A program made the position numbers and the translations under genes. The notes beneath the pieces are model-generated. The model had not been told where the DNA came from, ran no database searches, and saw only the letters and a list, made by a program, of their open reading frames with translations. From Sphaerotilus mobilis (GTDB lineage: Bacteria; Pseudomonadota; Gammaproteobacteria; Burkholderiales; Burkholderiaceae_C), in contig NZ_SGWV01000007.1 in the NCBI RefSeq assembly GCF_004216565.1, positions 1 through 64,000 of the forward strand: a stretch of DNA of 64,000 nt, written 5' to 3'. This document shows positions 44,794 through 54,268 of the stretch, in pieces (the first letter of the stretch is position 1; every line of letters begins with the position of its first letter).

Positions 44794-46464
44794 ATGCGTC
44801 CCGAGGAGATCCTGGCCCAGTTCGGCCCGCGCGAATCGATGGCCTACGACGTCGTGATCGTCGGCGCCGGGCCCGCCGGCCTGGCAGCGGCGATCCGGCT
44901 CAAGCAGCGCAACGCCGAGCTGTCGGTGGTGGTGCTGGAGAAGGGCTCGGAGCCTGGCGCCCACATCCTGTCGGGTGCCGTGATGGACCCGATCGCGCTC
45001 AACGAGCTGATGCCCGACTGGAAGGCACGGGGCGCGCCGCTGAACCAGCCGGTGACCGGCGACGAGGTTCTGTTCCTCAACGAGACCAGCGCCACCACGA
45101 CGCCGCAGGCGCTGATCCCTGACTGCTTCCACAACGACGGCAACTACGTCGTCAGCCTGGCCAATGTCGTGCGCTGGCTGGCCACACAGGCCGAGGGCCT
45201 GGGCGTGGAGATCTTCCCCGGCTTCACCGCCGCCGAGATCCTGTACGACGAGGCCGGCGCGGTGCGTGGCGTGGCCACCGGCAACATGGGCGTGGGCAAG
45301 GACGGCGAGCCGACCGACAGCTTCCAGCTCGGCATGGAGCTGCTGGGCGCCTACACCTTCTTCGCCGAGGGCGCGCGCGGTCACCTGGGCAAGCAGCTGA
45401 TCGCCAAGTTCGGACTCGACGAAGGCCGCGACCCGCAGAGCTACGGCCTGGGCATCAAGGAACTCTGGGAAGTGCCGGCCGACAAGGCCCAGCCCGGCAA
45501 GGTGGTGCACACCGCCGGCTGGCCGATGAACGAACAGACCTACGGCGGCGGCTTTCTCTACCACCTCGAAGGCAACCTGGTGACGCTGGGCTTCGTGGTC
45601 GGCCTGGACTACCAGAACCCCTGGCTCAGTCCCTTCGAGGAGATGCAGCGCTGGAAGACCCACCCGGCCATCCGCGCCCACATCGAGGGCGGCAAGCGCA
45701 TCGGCTATGGCGCCCGCGCGATCGTCGCCGGCGGCCTGCTGAGCCTGCCCAAGCTGGCCTTTCCCGGCGGTGCGCTGCTCGGCTGTGACGCGGGCACGCT
45801 CAACGCCGCGCGCATCAAGGGCAGTCACGCGGCCATCAAGACCGGCATGCTGGCCGCCGACGCCGCCGCCGACGCGCTGGCCGCCGGCCGCCGCGCCGAC
45901 GAACTCGCCGCCTACCCGGCCGCCTTCGAATCGAGCTGGCTGCACGCCGAACTGGACCGCAGCCGCAACTTCAAGCAGTGGTTCAAGAAGGGCAACACCG
46001 TGGGCGCGGTGATGACCGGCATCGAGCAATGGCTGCTGCCCAAGCTCGGCGTCAAGCGCCCGCCGTGGACGATCCATCGCCATGGCCCGGACCATGCCCG
46101 CATGCACGCCGCATCCGCCTGCGAGCCCATCCGCTATCCCCGACCCGACGGCAAGCTGACCTTCGACCGCCTGAGCAGCGTCTTCATCAGCAACACCAAC
46201 CACGAGGAAAACCAGCCCGCCCACCTGACCCTGAAGGATGCCTCGGTGCCGGTTTCCGTGAACCTGGCGAAATACGCCGGACCGGAGAGCCGATATTGCC
46301 CGGCGGGCGTCTATGAGTTTGTCAACAAGGACGGCGCCGACCAGCTGGTGATCAATGCGCAGAACTGCGTGCATTGCAAGACCTGCGACATCAAGGATCC
46401 GACCCAGAACATCGTCTGGGTCACGCCAGAAGGTGGCGGCGGACCCAACTACGGCGGGATGTAA
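44794..46464 (+). CDS. Electron transfer flavoprotein-ubiquinone oxidoreductase
   Basis: A 556-residue ETF-QO. Visible are the FAD-binding YDVVIVGAGPAGLAAAIRLKQ, GSEPGAHILSGAVMDP, YGGGFLYHLEGNLVTLGFVVG and the C-terminal [4Fe-4S] cysteines (ESRYCPAGVYEFV and INAQNCVHCKTCDIKDPTQN). It passes electrons from acyl-CoA dehydrogenases through ETF to ubiquinone at the inner membrane. It is the family's usual length, with a strong terminator 65 bp after the stop. A fatty-acid activation and hydration pair lies about 12 kb to the right. Confidence 0.96.
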   Translation: MRPEEILAQFGPRESMAYDVVIVGAGPAGLAAAIRLKQRNAELSVVVLEKGSEPGAHILSGAVMDPIALNELMPDWKARGAPLNQPVTGDEVLFLNETSATTTPQALIPDCFHNDGNYVVSLANVVRWLATQAEGLGVEIFPGFTAAEILYDEAGAVRGVATGNMGVGKDGEPTDSFQLGMELLGAYTFFAEGARGHLGKQLIAKFGLDEGRDPQSYGLGIKELWEVPADKAQPGKVVHTAGWPMNEQTYGGGFLYHLEGNLVTLGFVVGLDYQNPWLSPFEEMQRWKTHPAIRAHIEGGKRIGYGARAIVAGGLLSLPKLAFPGGALLGCDAGTLNAARIKGSHAAIKTGMLAADAAADALAAGRRADELAAYPAAFESSWLHAELDRSRNFKQWFKKGNTVGAVMTGIEQWLLPKLGVKRPPWTIHRHGPDHARMHAASACEPIRYPRPDGKLTFDRLSSVFISNTNHEENQPAHLTLKDASVPVSVNLAKYAGPESRYCPAGVYEFVNKDGADQLVINAQNCVHCKTCDIKDPTQNIVWVTPEGGGGPNYGGM

Positions 46465-46529
46465 CACCGCTGGGATATCTCCGGCGCCGCCGCAGGCCGA
46501 CCTGCGCAAGTGTCGGGACACGCCCATGA

Positions 46530-46570
46530 CAAGGGGGACGAAGCTGTGGCTTGGTCCCCCTTGGTGTTTT
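46530..46570 (+). terminator. Intrinsic terminator of the ETF-QO gene
   Basis: CAAGGGGGAC (46530-46539) and GTCCCCCTTG (46554-46563) form a perfect 10-bp stem with a 14-nt loop, followed by GTGTTTT. Confidence 0.85.
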
Positions 46571-46786
46571 GCGGTGACGGTCACTGAGGCGATTGACACA
46601 TCCGCCACGAAACCCCTTCATTCAAGTGCGTGAATTTGTCATTTTCGGGACGGTTTTTCGTCTAATACATATCCCAAGCACGAAGGTATCATCTTGTTAC
46701 GCCACGGACATTTTGTGGCGCGCCCGCAAGGTCCGGATTTTCAGTTCCGCGTGACAGACTCGTTCAACCTCGTTGCAGCGCCATCC
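46571..46786 (+). promoter_or_regulatory. bcsB upstream control region
   Basis: About 215 bp between the ETF-QO terminator and bcsB, AT-richer than the surroundings. It holds a TTGACA (46593), an inverted repeat ATTCA-AGTGCG-TGAAT (46620-46635) and TAATAC (46663). Spacings do not give a textbook promoter, so assignments are tentative. Confidence 0.35.
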
Positions 46787-49153
46787 ATGCCCGACCTTCG
46801 TTCCACTTCCCGAGTCCGTCCCCGGCAACTGGCCGTGTTGCTGGCTGCGCTCGGAGCCAGTCTGGCGCCCTTGCAGTCGACCCCGGCCGCCGGCACCACC
46901 GGCCCCGCGCCGATGGTGGGCAACGCATCGCTGAGCCTGGCGCAAGCCTCCAGCGTGGCCGACCACGTGATCGACCAGGCCCTGGCCACGCCGACCGGCG
47001 CCGGGCCGGCCGACACCTCCGTGCGGACCCAGCAGTTCCTCTTGCGTGACCTGGGCCTGCAGACCCCGATCGAGCTGCGTGGCATCGACCAGAGCGTCTA
47101 CCTGCCGCTGTCGGTGCGGCTCGACGAGACCGTGCAGAAGGCGCGGCTGCGCCTGAACTACACCTTCTCGCCGGGCCTGCTGCCCGATCTCTCTCAGATC
47201 AAGGTCTTCATCAACGACGAGGTGCTCGGCACGGTGCCGGCGGTCAAGGGCAAGCTGGGCAGTCCGCAGACCCTCGACATCGACCTCGACCCGCGCTACT
47301 TCACCGAATACGCCAAGCTGCGGCTGCAGTTCATCGGGCACTACACGATGGACTGCGAATACCCCTTCCACACGTCGCTGTGGGCCCAGGTCAGCAACCA
47401 GAGCGTGCTGGAGCTGACGACCCGCCGGCTGCCGCTGCGCAACGACCTGTCGCTGCTGCCGACGCCCTTCTTCGACGTGCGCGACGCTTCGCGCGTGCGC
47501 CTGCCCTTCGTCATGGCCGGCACACCGCCGCTGGATGTCGTGCGCAGCGCCGGTGTGCTGAGCAGCTGGTTCGGCGCGATGGCTAGCTACCGCGGTGCCG
47601 ACTTCCCGGTCTCGGACAAGCTGCCGGCCGGCCATTCGATCGTGCTGGCGACCAATGAACACCGCCCGACCGGGGTCGAGATCCCGCAGGTCGAAGCGCC
47701 CACGCTGAAGATGGTCGACCACCCGAGCGACCCGGGCGCCAAGGTGCTGCTGGTGATGGGCCGTGACGCCGCCCAGCTGTCGCAGGCGGTCGACGCGCTG
47801 GTGCTGGGTCAGGCGGCGCTGAGTGGCGAACAGGCCAGCGTTGGCAAGGTCGAGTTGCCGGCCCGGCTGGCCGCCCATGACGCGCCCAACATCGTCAAGA
47901 CCGGCACGGTGCTCAAGCTCGGCCAGTTGGTGGGCAATGCGCAGGCACTGCAGGTCACCGGCACGACCCTGCCGGTGATCCGCATGCCGCTGCGCCTGCC
48001 GGCAGACACCTTTGCCTGGCGCACCGAGGGCGTGCCCATCGAGCTGCGCTACCGCTACACGCCGCCGGCCCAGCTCGGCACGGCGCGGCTGGCGGTGCAG
48101 ATCAATGACCAGCTGGTCGAGTCCTTCTTGCTGCGCCCGGCAGGGGCAACGAACTCGCAGTCGCAGCGCATGCTGCTGCCCTTCCTGGAGATCGGCGGCA
48201 CCTTCGACCGGCAGGCGCTGATCGTGCCGGCCTTCCAGCTCGGCAGCACCAATGAGCTGCAGTTCCGCTTCGAGATCCCGCCCGTTGAGAGCTCGCGCTG
48301 CCGCGACACCGTGCTGGTCTCGCAGGCCAGCATCGACGCCGACTCGACCATCGACCTGCGCAACCTCGAGCACTACGCGACGCTGCCCAACCTGGCGATG
48401 TACGCCAACAGCGGCTTCCCCTTCACCAAGTTCGCCGATCTGGCCGAGACCGCGCTGGTGCTGCCCGATGTGCCGGGCACCCAGGTGATCGAGACCGCGC
48501 TGGGCCTGCTGGGTCAGATGGGCGCGGCGACCGGCGTGGCCGGCACGCGGGTCCAGGTGATCGGCGCCAGCCAGGTCAAGACCGTCGCGGACCGTGACCT
48601 GCTGGTCATCGCCACCGGCGACGCGCCGGCGCCGCTGGACGGCTGGCGTCAGGCCCTGCCCAGCCACCTCGACGGCGACGCCCGTGGCAATGCCCCGCTG
48701 ACACGCTTCAGCGACACCGCCTCCGAATGGTTCACCGGCGCCCTGCCTCGCAAATACCCCGGCACGGCCTGGGCGGAGTGGAAGTCCGAAGGCCCGCTGG
48801 CCGCGCTGATGGCCTTCGAGTCGCCGCTGTCGGCCGGGCGCAGCGTCGTCGCGCTGCAGGCGACCGATCCGGCGGTGCTGGGCGCGATGCGCGCGGCGAT
48901 GCTCGATCCCGGCAAGGTCGCCGGCATGCAGGGCGACCTGGTGCTGCTGCGTGGCGCCCAGATGGAAGCCTTCCGCGTCGGCGACGTCTACCAGGTCGGC
49001 GACCTGCGCTGGTGGCGCTGGATGTGGTTCCAGATGCGCGGTCATCCGCTGCTGCTGGTGGCGCTGGTGGGGCTGATCTCGCTGCTGCTCGCGCTGACGA
49101 TCTACCGCGCCCTGCGCGCCCGCGCCGAACGTCGCGTCCAAGGTGAATCCTGA
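46787..49153 (+). CDS. bcsB: Cellulose synthase periplasmic subunit BcsB
   Basis: A 788-residue BcsB. It has an N-terminal signal peptide (RQLAVLLAALGASLAPL), a large periplasmic part with carbohydrate-binding-like and flavodoxin-like domains (VYLPLSVRLDETVQKARLRL, GHYTMDCEYPFHTSLWAQV, LEHYATLPNLAMYANSGFPFT) and a C-terminal membrane anchor (PLLLVALVGLISLLLALTIY). BcsB contacts BcsA and guides the glucan through the periplasm. The start at 46787 is chosen because a signal peptide begins there; the frame is open to 46694. It leads the bcsB-bcsZ-bcsC operon and is not next to bcsA. Confidence 0.95.
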   Translation: MPDLRSTSRVRPRQLAVLLAALGASLAPLQSTPAAGTTGPAPMVGNASLSLAQASSVADHVIDQALATPTGAGPADTSVRTQQFLLRDLGLQTPIELRGIDQSVYLPLSVRLDETVQKARLRLNYTFSPGLLPDLSQIKVFINDEVLGTVPAVKGKLGSPQTLDIDLDPRYFTEYAKLRLQFIGHYTMDCEYPFHTSLWAQVSNQSVLELTTRRLPLRNDLSLLPTPFFDVRDASRVRLPFVMAGTPPLDVVRSAGVLSSWFGAMASYRGADFPVSDKLPAGHSIVLATNEHRPTGVEIPQVEAPTLKMVDHPSDPGAKVLLVMGRDAAQLSQAVDALVLGQAALSGEQASVGKVELPARLAAHDAPNIVKTGTVLKLGQLVGNAQALQVTGTTLPVIRMPLRLPADTFAWRTEGVPIELRYRYTPPAQLGTARLAVQINDQLVESFLLRPAGATNSQSQRMLLPFLEIGGTFDRQALIVPAFQLGSTNELQFRFEIPPVESSRCRDTVLVSQASIDADSTIDLRNLEHYATLPNLAMYANSGFPFTKFADLAETALVLPDVPGTQVIETALGLLGQMGAATGVAGTRVQVIGASQVKTVADRDLLVIATGDAPAPLDGWRQALPSHLDGDARGNAPLTRFSDTASEWFTGALPRKYPGTAWAEWKSEGPLAALMAFESPLSAGRSVVALQATDPAVLGAMRAAMLDPGKVAGMQGDLVLLRGAQMEAFRVGDVYQVGDLRWWRWMWFQMRGHPLLLVALVGLISLLLALTIYRALRARAERRVQGES

Positions 49154-49156
49154 GCC

Positions 49157-50314
49157 GTGATCCCGAGACGTGAACTGCTGGCCGCGCTGGCCTTCGGGCT
49201 GCCGTTGGCCGCCTGTGCCAAGGCTCCCGCCGGCTGTGTGTCCGGTGACAGCGGGGAATGGACCGACTGGGAGGTCTTCCGCCGCGCCCTGGTCAGCGAG
49301 GACGGCCGGGTCATCGACCCGATGAGCAAGGACACGACCACGTCCGAAGGCCAGTCCTACGCGCTGTTCTTCGCGCTCGTGGCCGGACAGCAGGCGGTGT
49401 TCGATCGCCTGCTGCGCTGGACCGAGGACAACCTCTGCGGCGGCGACATGGCCACCCGGCTGCCGGCCTGGCAATGGGGCCGGCGCGAGGATGGTCGTTG
49501 GGACGTGATCGACGCCAACGCCGCGAGCGACGCCGACCTGTGGATCGCCTACACGCTCGCCCAGGCCGGCCGGCTGTGGAAGAACCGCCGCTACGAGGCG
49601 CTGTCGCAGGTGCTGGGTCGGCGCATCCTGGCCGACGAGGTGGTCGAGCTGGCCGGGCTGGGTCCGACGCTGCTGCCCGGCCCCAAGGGCTTCCGCCTCG
49701 ACGAGGACAGCCACCGGCTCAACCCGAGCTACCTGCCGCCGCCTGTGCTGGCGTGGTTCGCGGCGCACCGGCCTGAGGCCGTCTGGAAGGGCTTGCGCAG
49801 CTCGTCCATGCAGGTGCTGTCGGGCAGCGCGCCGCGTGGCCTGGCACCCGAATGGACGGTGCATGTGCGCGATCGCGGCTTTGTCGCCGACCGGCTGACG
49901 GTCGAAGACCGGGTCGGCAGCTACAACGCCATCCGGGTCTACCTGTGGCTGGGCCTGACCCATCCGGACGACCCGGCCCTGCCCGCGCTGCTGCGCCAGT
50001 ACGCCGCCATGGCGCGGCTGAGTGGCCAGCGTGGCGCCGTGCCCGAGGTGGTCGACCCGGCGGCGGGTGACGCGCTGGCCACCAGCCCGGACGGCCCGGC
50101 CGGCTTTCAGGCCGCCTTGCTGCCCCTGCTCGCGCGCCTGGGCGACCGCAGCATCAGCGAGAAGCTCAAGACCCGCATGGCCGCCCGGCCAATCCAGCCA
50201 CGGCATTACTACGACCAAGTGCTGAACCTGTTCGCCTCGGGCTACCTGTCCGGGCGCTACCAGTTCAGCGCCAACGGCACGCTGCAGACGAGCTGGGCGC
50301 CATGCGACGCCTGA
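49157..50314 (+). CDS. bcsZ: Periplasmic endo-beta-1,4-glucanase BcsZ (GH8)
   Basis: A 385-residue GH8 enzyme with a GTG start, 3 bp after bcsB. Residues 1-20 form a signal ending LPLAAC, so it may be a lipoprotein; two arginines precede the hydrophobic part. The GH8 motif TTTSEGQSYALFFALVAGQ carries the proposed catalytic Glu, with LPAWQWG and VIDANAASDADLWIAYTLAQ following. It trims nascent cellulose in the periplasm and is needed for normal export in related systems. It overlaps bcsC by 13 bp. Confidence 0.93.
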   Translation: MIPRRELLAALAFGLPLAACAKAPAGCVSGDSGEWTDWEVFRRALVSEDGRVIDPMSKDTTTSEGQSYALFFALVAGQQAVFDRLLRWTEDNLCGGDMATRLPAWQWGRREDGRWDVIDANAASDADLWIAYTLAQAGRLWKNRRYEALSQVLGRRILADEVVELAGLGPTLLPGPKGFRLDEDSHRLNPSYLPPPVLAWFAAHRPEAVWKGLRSSSMQVLSGSAPRGLAPEWTVHVRDRGFVADRLTVEDRVGSYNAIRVYLWLGLTHPDDPALPALLRQYAAMARLSGQRGAVPEVVDPAAGDALATSPDGPAGFQAALLPLLARLGDRSISEKLKTRMAARPIQPRHYYDQVLNLFASGYLSGRYQFSANGTLQTSWAPCDA

Positions 50315-53300
50315 GCGGGCTGCTGCTGGCGCTGGCGTCGTCGCTGGCGCTGCCGGGTGTGGCGGCACCCGCGCCACCGCCCAGCAGCGATCCTGCCCGT
50401 CGCAGCCTGGACGCGCTGATCGACAGCGCCCAGCTCTGGCAGGCCCGCAAGCGCCCCGACCTCGCCCGCAGCGTGCTGCAGAAGGTCCTGGCGGTGCAGG
50501 CCGACGAGCCCCGCGCGCTGCTGATGATGGGCGAGCTGGACCTGCGCGCCGGCCGCCGCAATGCCGCCCTGGCCGAGCTGACGCAGCTGCAGGCCCGCCA
50601 TCCGGACAGCCCGGAGCTGCGCCAGCTGCAGCAGCTTGCGCAGCTGCACAACACCGACCTCCTGCGCCTGAACCGGCTGCAGCAGCTGCGCGAGCTGGGC
50701 AAGCTCGACGAGGCCAGCAAGCTGGCACGCCAGATGTTCCCGACCGGCGAGGCGCCCGGGCTGCTGGGCGCGGAAATGGCCGGCCTGATCGCCGCCACGC
50801 CGGGCGGCTGGGAGATCAGCCGCCGCCAGGTCGAACGCCGGGTTGACCGCAGCGGCACCGCGCTGGACCGACTGGCGCTGGCCGAGGTGCTGGCCCTCTC
50901 GCCAGCGACCCGCAAACAGGCTTGGGTGCGCCTGCACGCGCTGGTGGCCGAGGGCGTGCTGCCACGCGAGGTCATCGCCGGCGCCTGGCGCCGGGCCATC
51001 CGGCTGCAGCCAGACGACGTCGCCGTCGGCCCCTTGTGGGACGACTACCGCCGCGCGCTCGGCGACGACGCCGGCCCGAACAGCAATGGCCGGGCGGCCG
51101 TGGCCGGGGCTGCGACCACCGCACCGGCTGCAGCACCTCCTGCAGCCTCCCTCGCCACACCGCCCGCCGCTCGATCGGTCGCGCCCCCCAGCACACCGAC
51201 CGGGCCAGCCGTGGCGGCAAGGGCAAGGACCCCGTCGCCCACCGCTGCGCCACGGGCAGAGGCTGCGAAGGCGGCGGCCGTCGCCGCACGCGCGGCAGCT
51301 GCCAAACCGACGGCACCGGCGGCATCGACCGCACCGGCCGCAGCCGATCCCACCCCGACGGCGGCTGAACTGGCCATGGCCAGCGTGCGGGAAACGGCCG
51401 ATCGCCTGCTGCAACAGGGCACCGCGAGCGCAGACGCAGAAGCCGCAGCCCTGCTGGCTGCCGCGCTGGTCCAGCACGGCGACGATGCGCGCGCCTGGGG
51501 CTACTACGGCATCGCCCGCTTGCGCCAAGGCGACCATGCCGCCGCCGTGCCGGCCTTCGACCGGGCCCTGGCCGGCGACCCGAGCGACACGGACCGCTGG
51601 CGCAGCCTGGCTCTGACCGCACGTTACTGGGCCGGCGTCACCGAGGCCCGCCGTGCAGCCGATGCGGGTGACGACGTGAGCGTCATCGCCCTGCTCGAAG
51701 CACTGATCGAGACCCAACCCGATGCCATCGAAGGCCCCTTGCTGCTGGCCGGCGCGCGGGCCCGGCAAGGCGACGAGGCGGCGGCGCGACGGCTCTACGA
51801 ACGCGTGCTGGTCCGCGCCCCCAGCGAAGCCCGGGCCTGGCGCGGCCTGACCGCCCTGGCCATGCGCCAAGACCCGGAGGCCGCCCTGGCGATGCTGGCG
51901 CAGCGCTACGGCATCGACACATCGGCGGCCGCCGGCAACGGGACACCGCCCCGCTCGGACGCCGATGCCCCAACAGCCCTGACAACCGCCACGCCCCTGG
52001 CGATCGATCCCGCCGACGCGGTTGACGTCGCGGCGGTCCGCCGGGTCGCCGATCAACGCCGCGCCGAAGGCCGCCACGGTGCCGCCCTGCGTCTGCTGGA
52101 GCAGGCCCTGGCGCTGGCGCCCAGCGACACCTGGTTGCGCTACGACACCGCCCGGGTCTATGCCGACTTCCGTCTGCCCGGACTGGCGCTGGCGGTGATG
52201 GACGAGGGCATGGCCCGACAGGCCAGCGACCCCGAGTTGCTGCAGGCCGCCGCCCTGATCGCGCTGGCCGGCGACGCGCCCCAGCGCGCCGTCGAGATCC
52301 TTGACGGCCTTCCCTCGGCCGTCGCCGACGGGCCGCAGCGCGACCTTGTCCAGCGGGCCCGACGCGAGCGGGCGCTGGCCGGTGCCCGCGCCGCCTTGCT
52401 GGCGCAGGACATGGGGCGCACCCGCGCATGGCTGGACGAAGCCGAACAGGTCATCGACCAGCGTGCGGTCGTGCTGGCCAGCCGCGACGGCGGCAGCGCC
52501 ATGGCCTCGTCCAACCCGGCCGGCGCCGAACCCTGGCCCGACCTGGCCATCGCCCGCATGCGGCTGGCGACCCAGCAAGGCCGCGCGGCCCGCGACCGGC
52601 TTGGCCTGTTGCCGCCACTGGCGCTGGCCTCGCAGGTCCAGGCCCTGCTGGAGTGGGCGCGCCTGAATGCCGATGCCGGCCAAGCCGAGACCGCCCTCGA
52701 CGGCCTGCAACAGGCGCTGGCCGCCGAGCCCGCCAGCGTCGGCTGGACGCCGCCCGAACGGGCCGAGGTGCTGCTGGCCCATGGCCGGCTGGCGCTCGAT
52801 CTGGACCTGCCCGGCACGGCCCGCATCGACGCCGACCAGATCGACGCGCTCCTGCCTGACGACGCCATCGAGCCGCGCCTGTCGCTGCTGCGCCTGCAGC
52901 GCCGGATGGGCAACGACGCGGCCGCACGCGACACGCTGGGCCGTCTGCTGACGCAGGCGCCCACTGAGCCACTGGTGCGCATCGAGGCGGCCCGCCAAGC
53001 CCGTCTGGACGACGACGAGGCCAGCGCCCTGCGGCACCTGGACGTCGCCCGGCGGCGTGTCCTGCCCGGCAGCGAGACCGCGCTGGAGGTCGAGCGGGTG
53101 CAAGACGCGATCGAGGCCGACAACCAGCCCATCGTCGACATGGCGCTGCACAGCGGCAGCAATGCCGGCAGCGCTGGCCGGTCGGATCTCGACAGCCGCG
53201 AGGCCACCGCCCGGCTGACCTGGCCCATGATCGGCCGCGGCGAGTTCTTCGCACAGGTCGACCAGATCGCGCTGGACGCCGGCACCCTGGGTGCGGCGGC

Positions 53301-54234
53301 CGGCAGTTCGACGCTGCTGGGCCGCACGCTGCTGAGTTCGCCCGGTGGCCTCGCGAACGGCTCGCCGCAATCCAGCCAAGGCCTGGCCCTCGGCCTGGGC
53401 TGGCGCGGTGGCAAGCAGGAAGTCGACCTGGGCGTGGTCGACCTGCGGGTGCGCAACTGGCTGGGCGGCTGGCGCCTGAGTGGCGGCGACGACGCACTGG
53501 GCTGGCGCATCGGCATCGACCGGCGTCTGGTCACCGGCAGCCTGCTGGCCTGGGGCGGTGCGCGCGATCCGGTCGACGGGCATGTCTGGGGCGGCGTCAC
53601 GCTGACGGCACTGAGCGCCCGCATCACGTCCACCCTGGGTGACGTCCACACCCTGTCGGGCAGCTGGCGGGCCGGCCTGTTGCGGGGTCAGGGCGTGGCC
53701 GACAACTGGACGGTGCAGACCGGCTTCTCCTACCGCCGCGTGCTGCGTGAGAGCATGACCCAACGCCAGACCCTCGGCGCGACCGTCGACATCCAGACCT
53801 ACGGCAACAACCAGAACTTCCACACCGACGGCCACGGCGGCTACTACAGCCCCCAGCTCTACCACGCGGTCAGCATGCCCTGGGTGCACGAAGGCATGAG
53901 CGGTCGGCTGGCCTGGCAGTTGCGGCTGGCCGTCAGCCACAGCGTGACGCATGAAAACGATGCGCCGTACTACCCGAACGATCCGCAAGCACAGGCAAGC
54001 TCTGGCAATCCGCTGCACATCGGCGGACCCGGCGGCGGCTTCGGCGCGTCCGCCCGTCTGGTGACGGAATGGCGCGCCGCGCCCAGTTGGGCGATCGGCA
54101 CGGCGCTGTCGCTGGAACGTTCGAGCGACTACGCGCCCAACCGCGCCAGCATCTACCTGCGCCACTGGATGGGCCGGGTGCCACCGCCGCTGGGCTGGCC
54201 GCCGGAGATGCTGGAACCCTACATCCGGCGCTGA
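50302..54234 (+). CDS. bcsC: Cellulose export protein BcsC (TPR and outer-membrane barrel)
   Basis: A 1310-residue protein with a signal peptide (LLLALASSLALPGVAA). A long TPR region (about residues 35-930) is broken by an Ala/Thr/Pro-rich low-complexity linker near 250-355. The C-terminal about 330 residues are a BCSC_C beta-barrel (STLLGRTLLSSPGGLAN, FHTDGHGGYYSPQLYHAVSM, LRLAVSHSVTHENDAPYYP). It forms the outer-membrane exit for cellulose with a periplasmic TPR scaffold. It is the last gene of the rightward operon and ends 34 bp before the stop of convergent bcsG. Confidence 0.95.
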   Translation: MRRLSGLLLALASSLALPGVAAPAPPPSSDPARRSLDALIDSAQLWQARKRPDLARSVLQKVLAVQADEPRALLMMGELDLRAGRRNAALAELTQLQARHPDSPELRQLQQLAQLHNTDLLRLNRLQQLRELGKLDEASKLARQMFPTGEAPGLLGAEMAGLIAATPGGWEISRRQVERRVDRSGTALDRLALAEVLALSPATRKQAWVRLHALVAEGVLPREVIAGAWRRAIRLQPDDVAVGPLWDDYRRALGDDAGPNSNGRAAVAGAATTAPAAAPPAASLATPPAARSVAPPSTPTGPAVAARARTPSPTAAPRAEAAKAAAVAARAAAAKPTAPAASTAPAAADPTPTAAELAMASVRETADRLLQQGTASADAEAAALLAAALVQHGDDARAWGYYGIARLRQGDHAAAVPAFDRALAGDPSDTDRWRSLALTARYWAGVTEARRAADAGDDVSVIALLEALIETQPDAIEGPLLLAGARARQGDEAAARRLYERVLVRAPSEARAWRGLTALAMRQDPEAALAMLAQRYGIDTSAAAGNGTPPRSDADAPTALTTATPLAIDPADAVDVAAVRRVADQRRAEGRHGAALRLLEQALALAPSDTWLRYDTARVYADFRLPGLALAVMDEGMARQASDPELLQAAALIALAGDAPQRAVEILDGLPSAVADGPQRDLVQRARRERALAGARAALLAQDMGRTRAWLDEAEQVIDQRAVVLASRDGGSAMASSNPAGAEPWPDLAIARMRLATQQGRAARDRLGLLPPLALASQVQALLEWARLNADAGQAETALDGLQQALAAEPASVGWTPPERAEVLLAHGRLALDLDLPGTARIDADQIDALLPDDAIEPRLSLLRLQRRMGNDAAARDTLGRLLTQAPTEPLVRIEAARQARLDDDEASALRHLDVARRRVLPGSETALEVERVQDAIEADNQPIVDMALHSGSNAGSAGRSDLDSREATARLTWPMIGRGEFFAQVDQIALDAGTLGAAAGSSTLLGRTLLSSPGGLANGSPQSSQGLALGLGWRGGKQEVDLGVVDLRVRNWLGGWRLSGGDDALGWRIGIDRRLVTGSLLAWGGARDPVDGHVWGGVTLTALSARITSTLGDVHTLSGSWRAGLLRGQGVADNWTVQTGFSYRRVLRESMTQRQTLGATVDIQTYGNNQNFHTDGHGGYYSPQLYHAVSMPWVHEGMSGRLAWQLRLAVSHSVTHENDAPYYPNDPQAQASSGNPLHIGGPGGGFGASARLVTEWRAAPSWAIGTALSLERSSDYAPNRASIYLRHWMGRVPPPLGWPPEMLEPYIRR

Positions 54235-54247
54235 ACGCCGCCGCGTG

Positions 54248-54268
54248 GCCGGCGCCACGCGCGCCGGC
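54248..54268. terminator. Hairpin between convergent bcsC and bcsG
   Basis: GCCGGCGC, loop CACGC, GCGCCGGC forms a perfect 8-bp stem in the 34-bp gap between the two stop codons. There is no T-tract; bidirectional termination is inferred. Confidence 0.5.

Noticed and set aside
46697-50728. Open reading frame of over 1300 codons on the minus strand across bcsB and bcsZ
   Set aside because: It is antisense to clear BcsB and BcsZ genes and has Arg/Gly/His-rich nonsense composition; long antisense frames are expected at this GC content.
50257-54258. Open reading frame of over 1300 codons on the minus strand across bcsC
   Set aside because: It is the mirror of the bcsC frame, with low-complexity composition and no motif.
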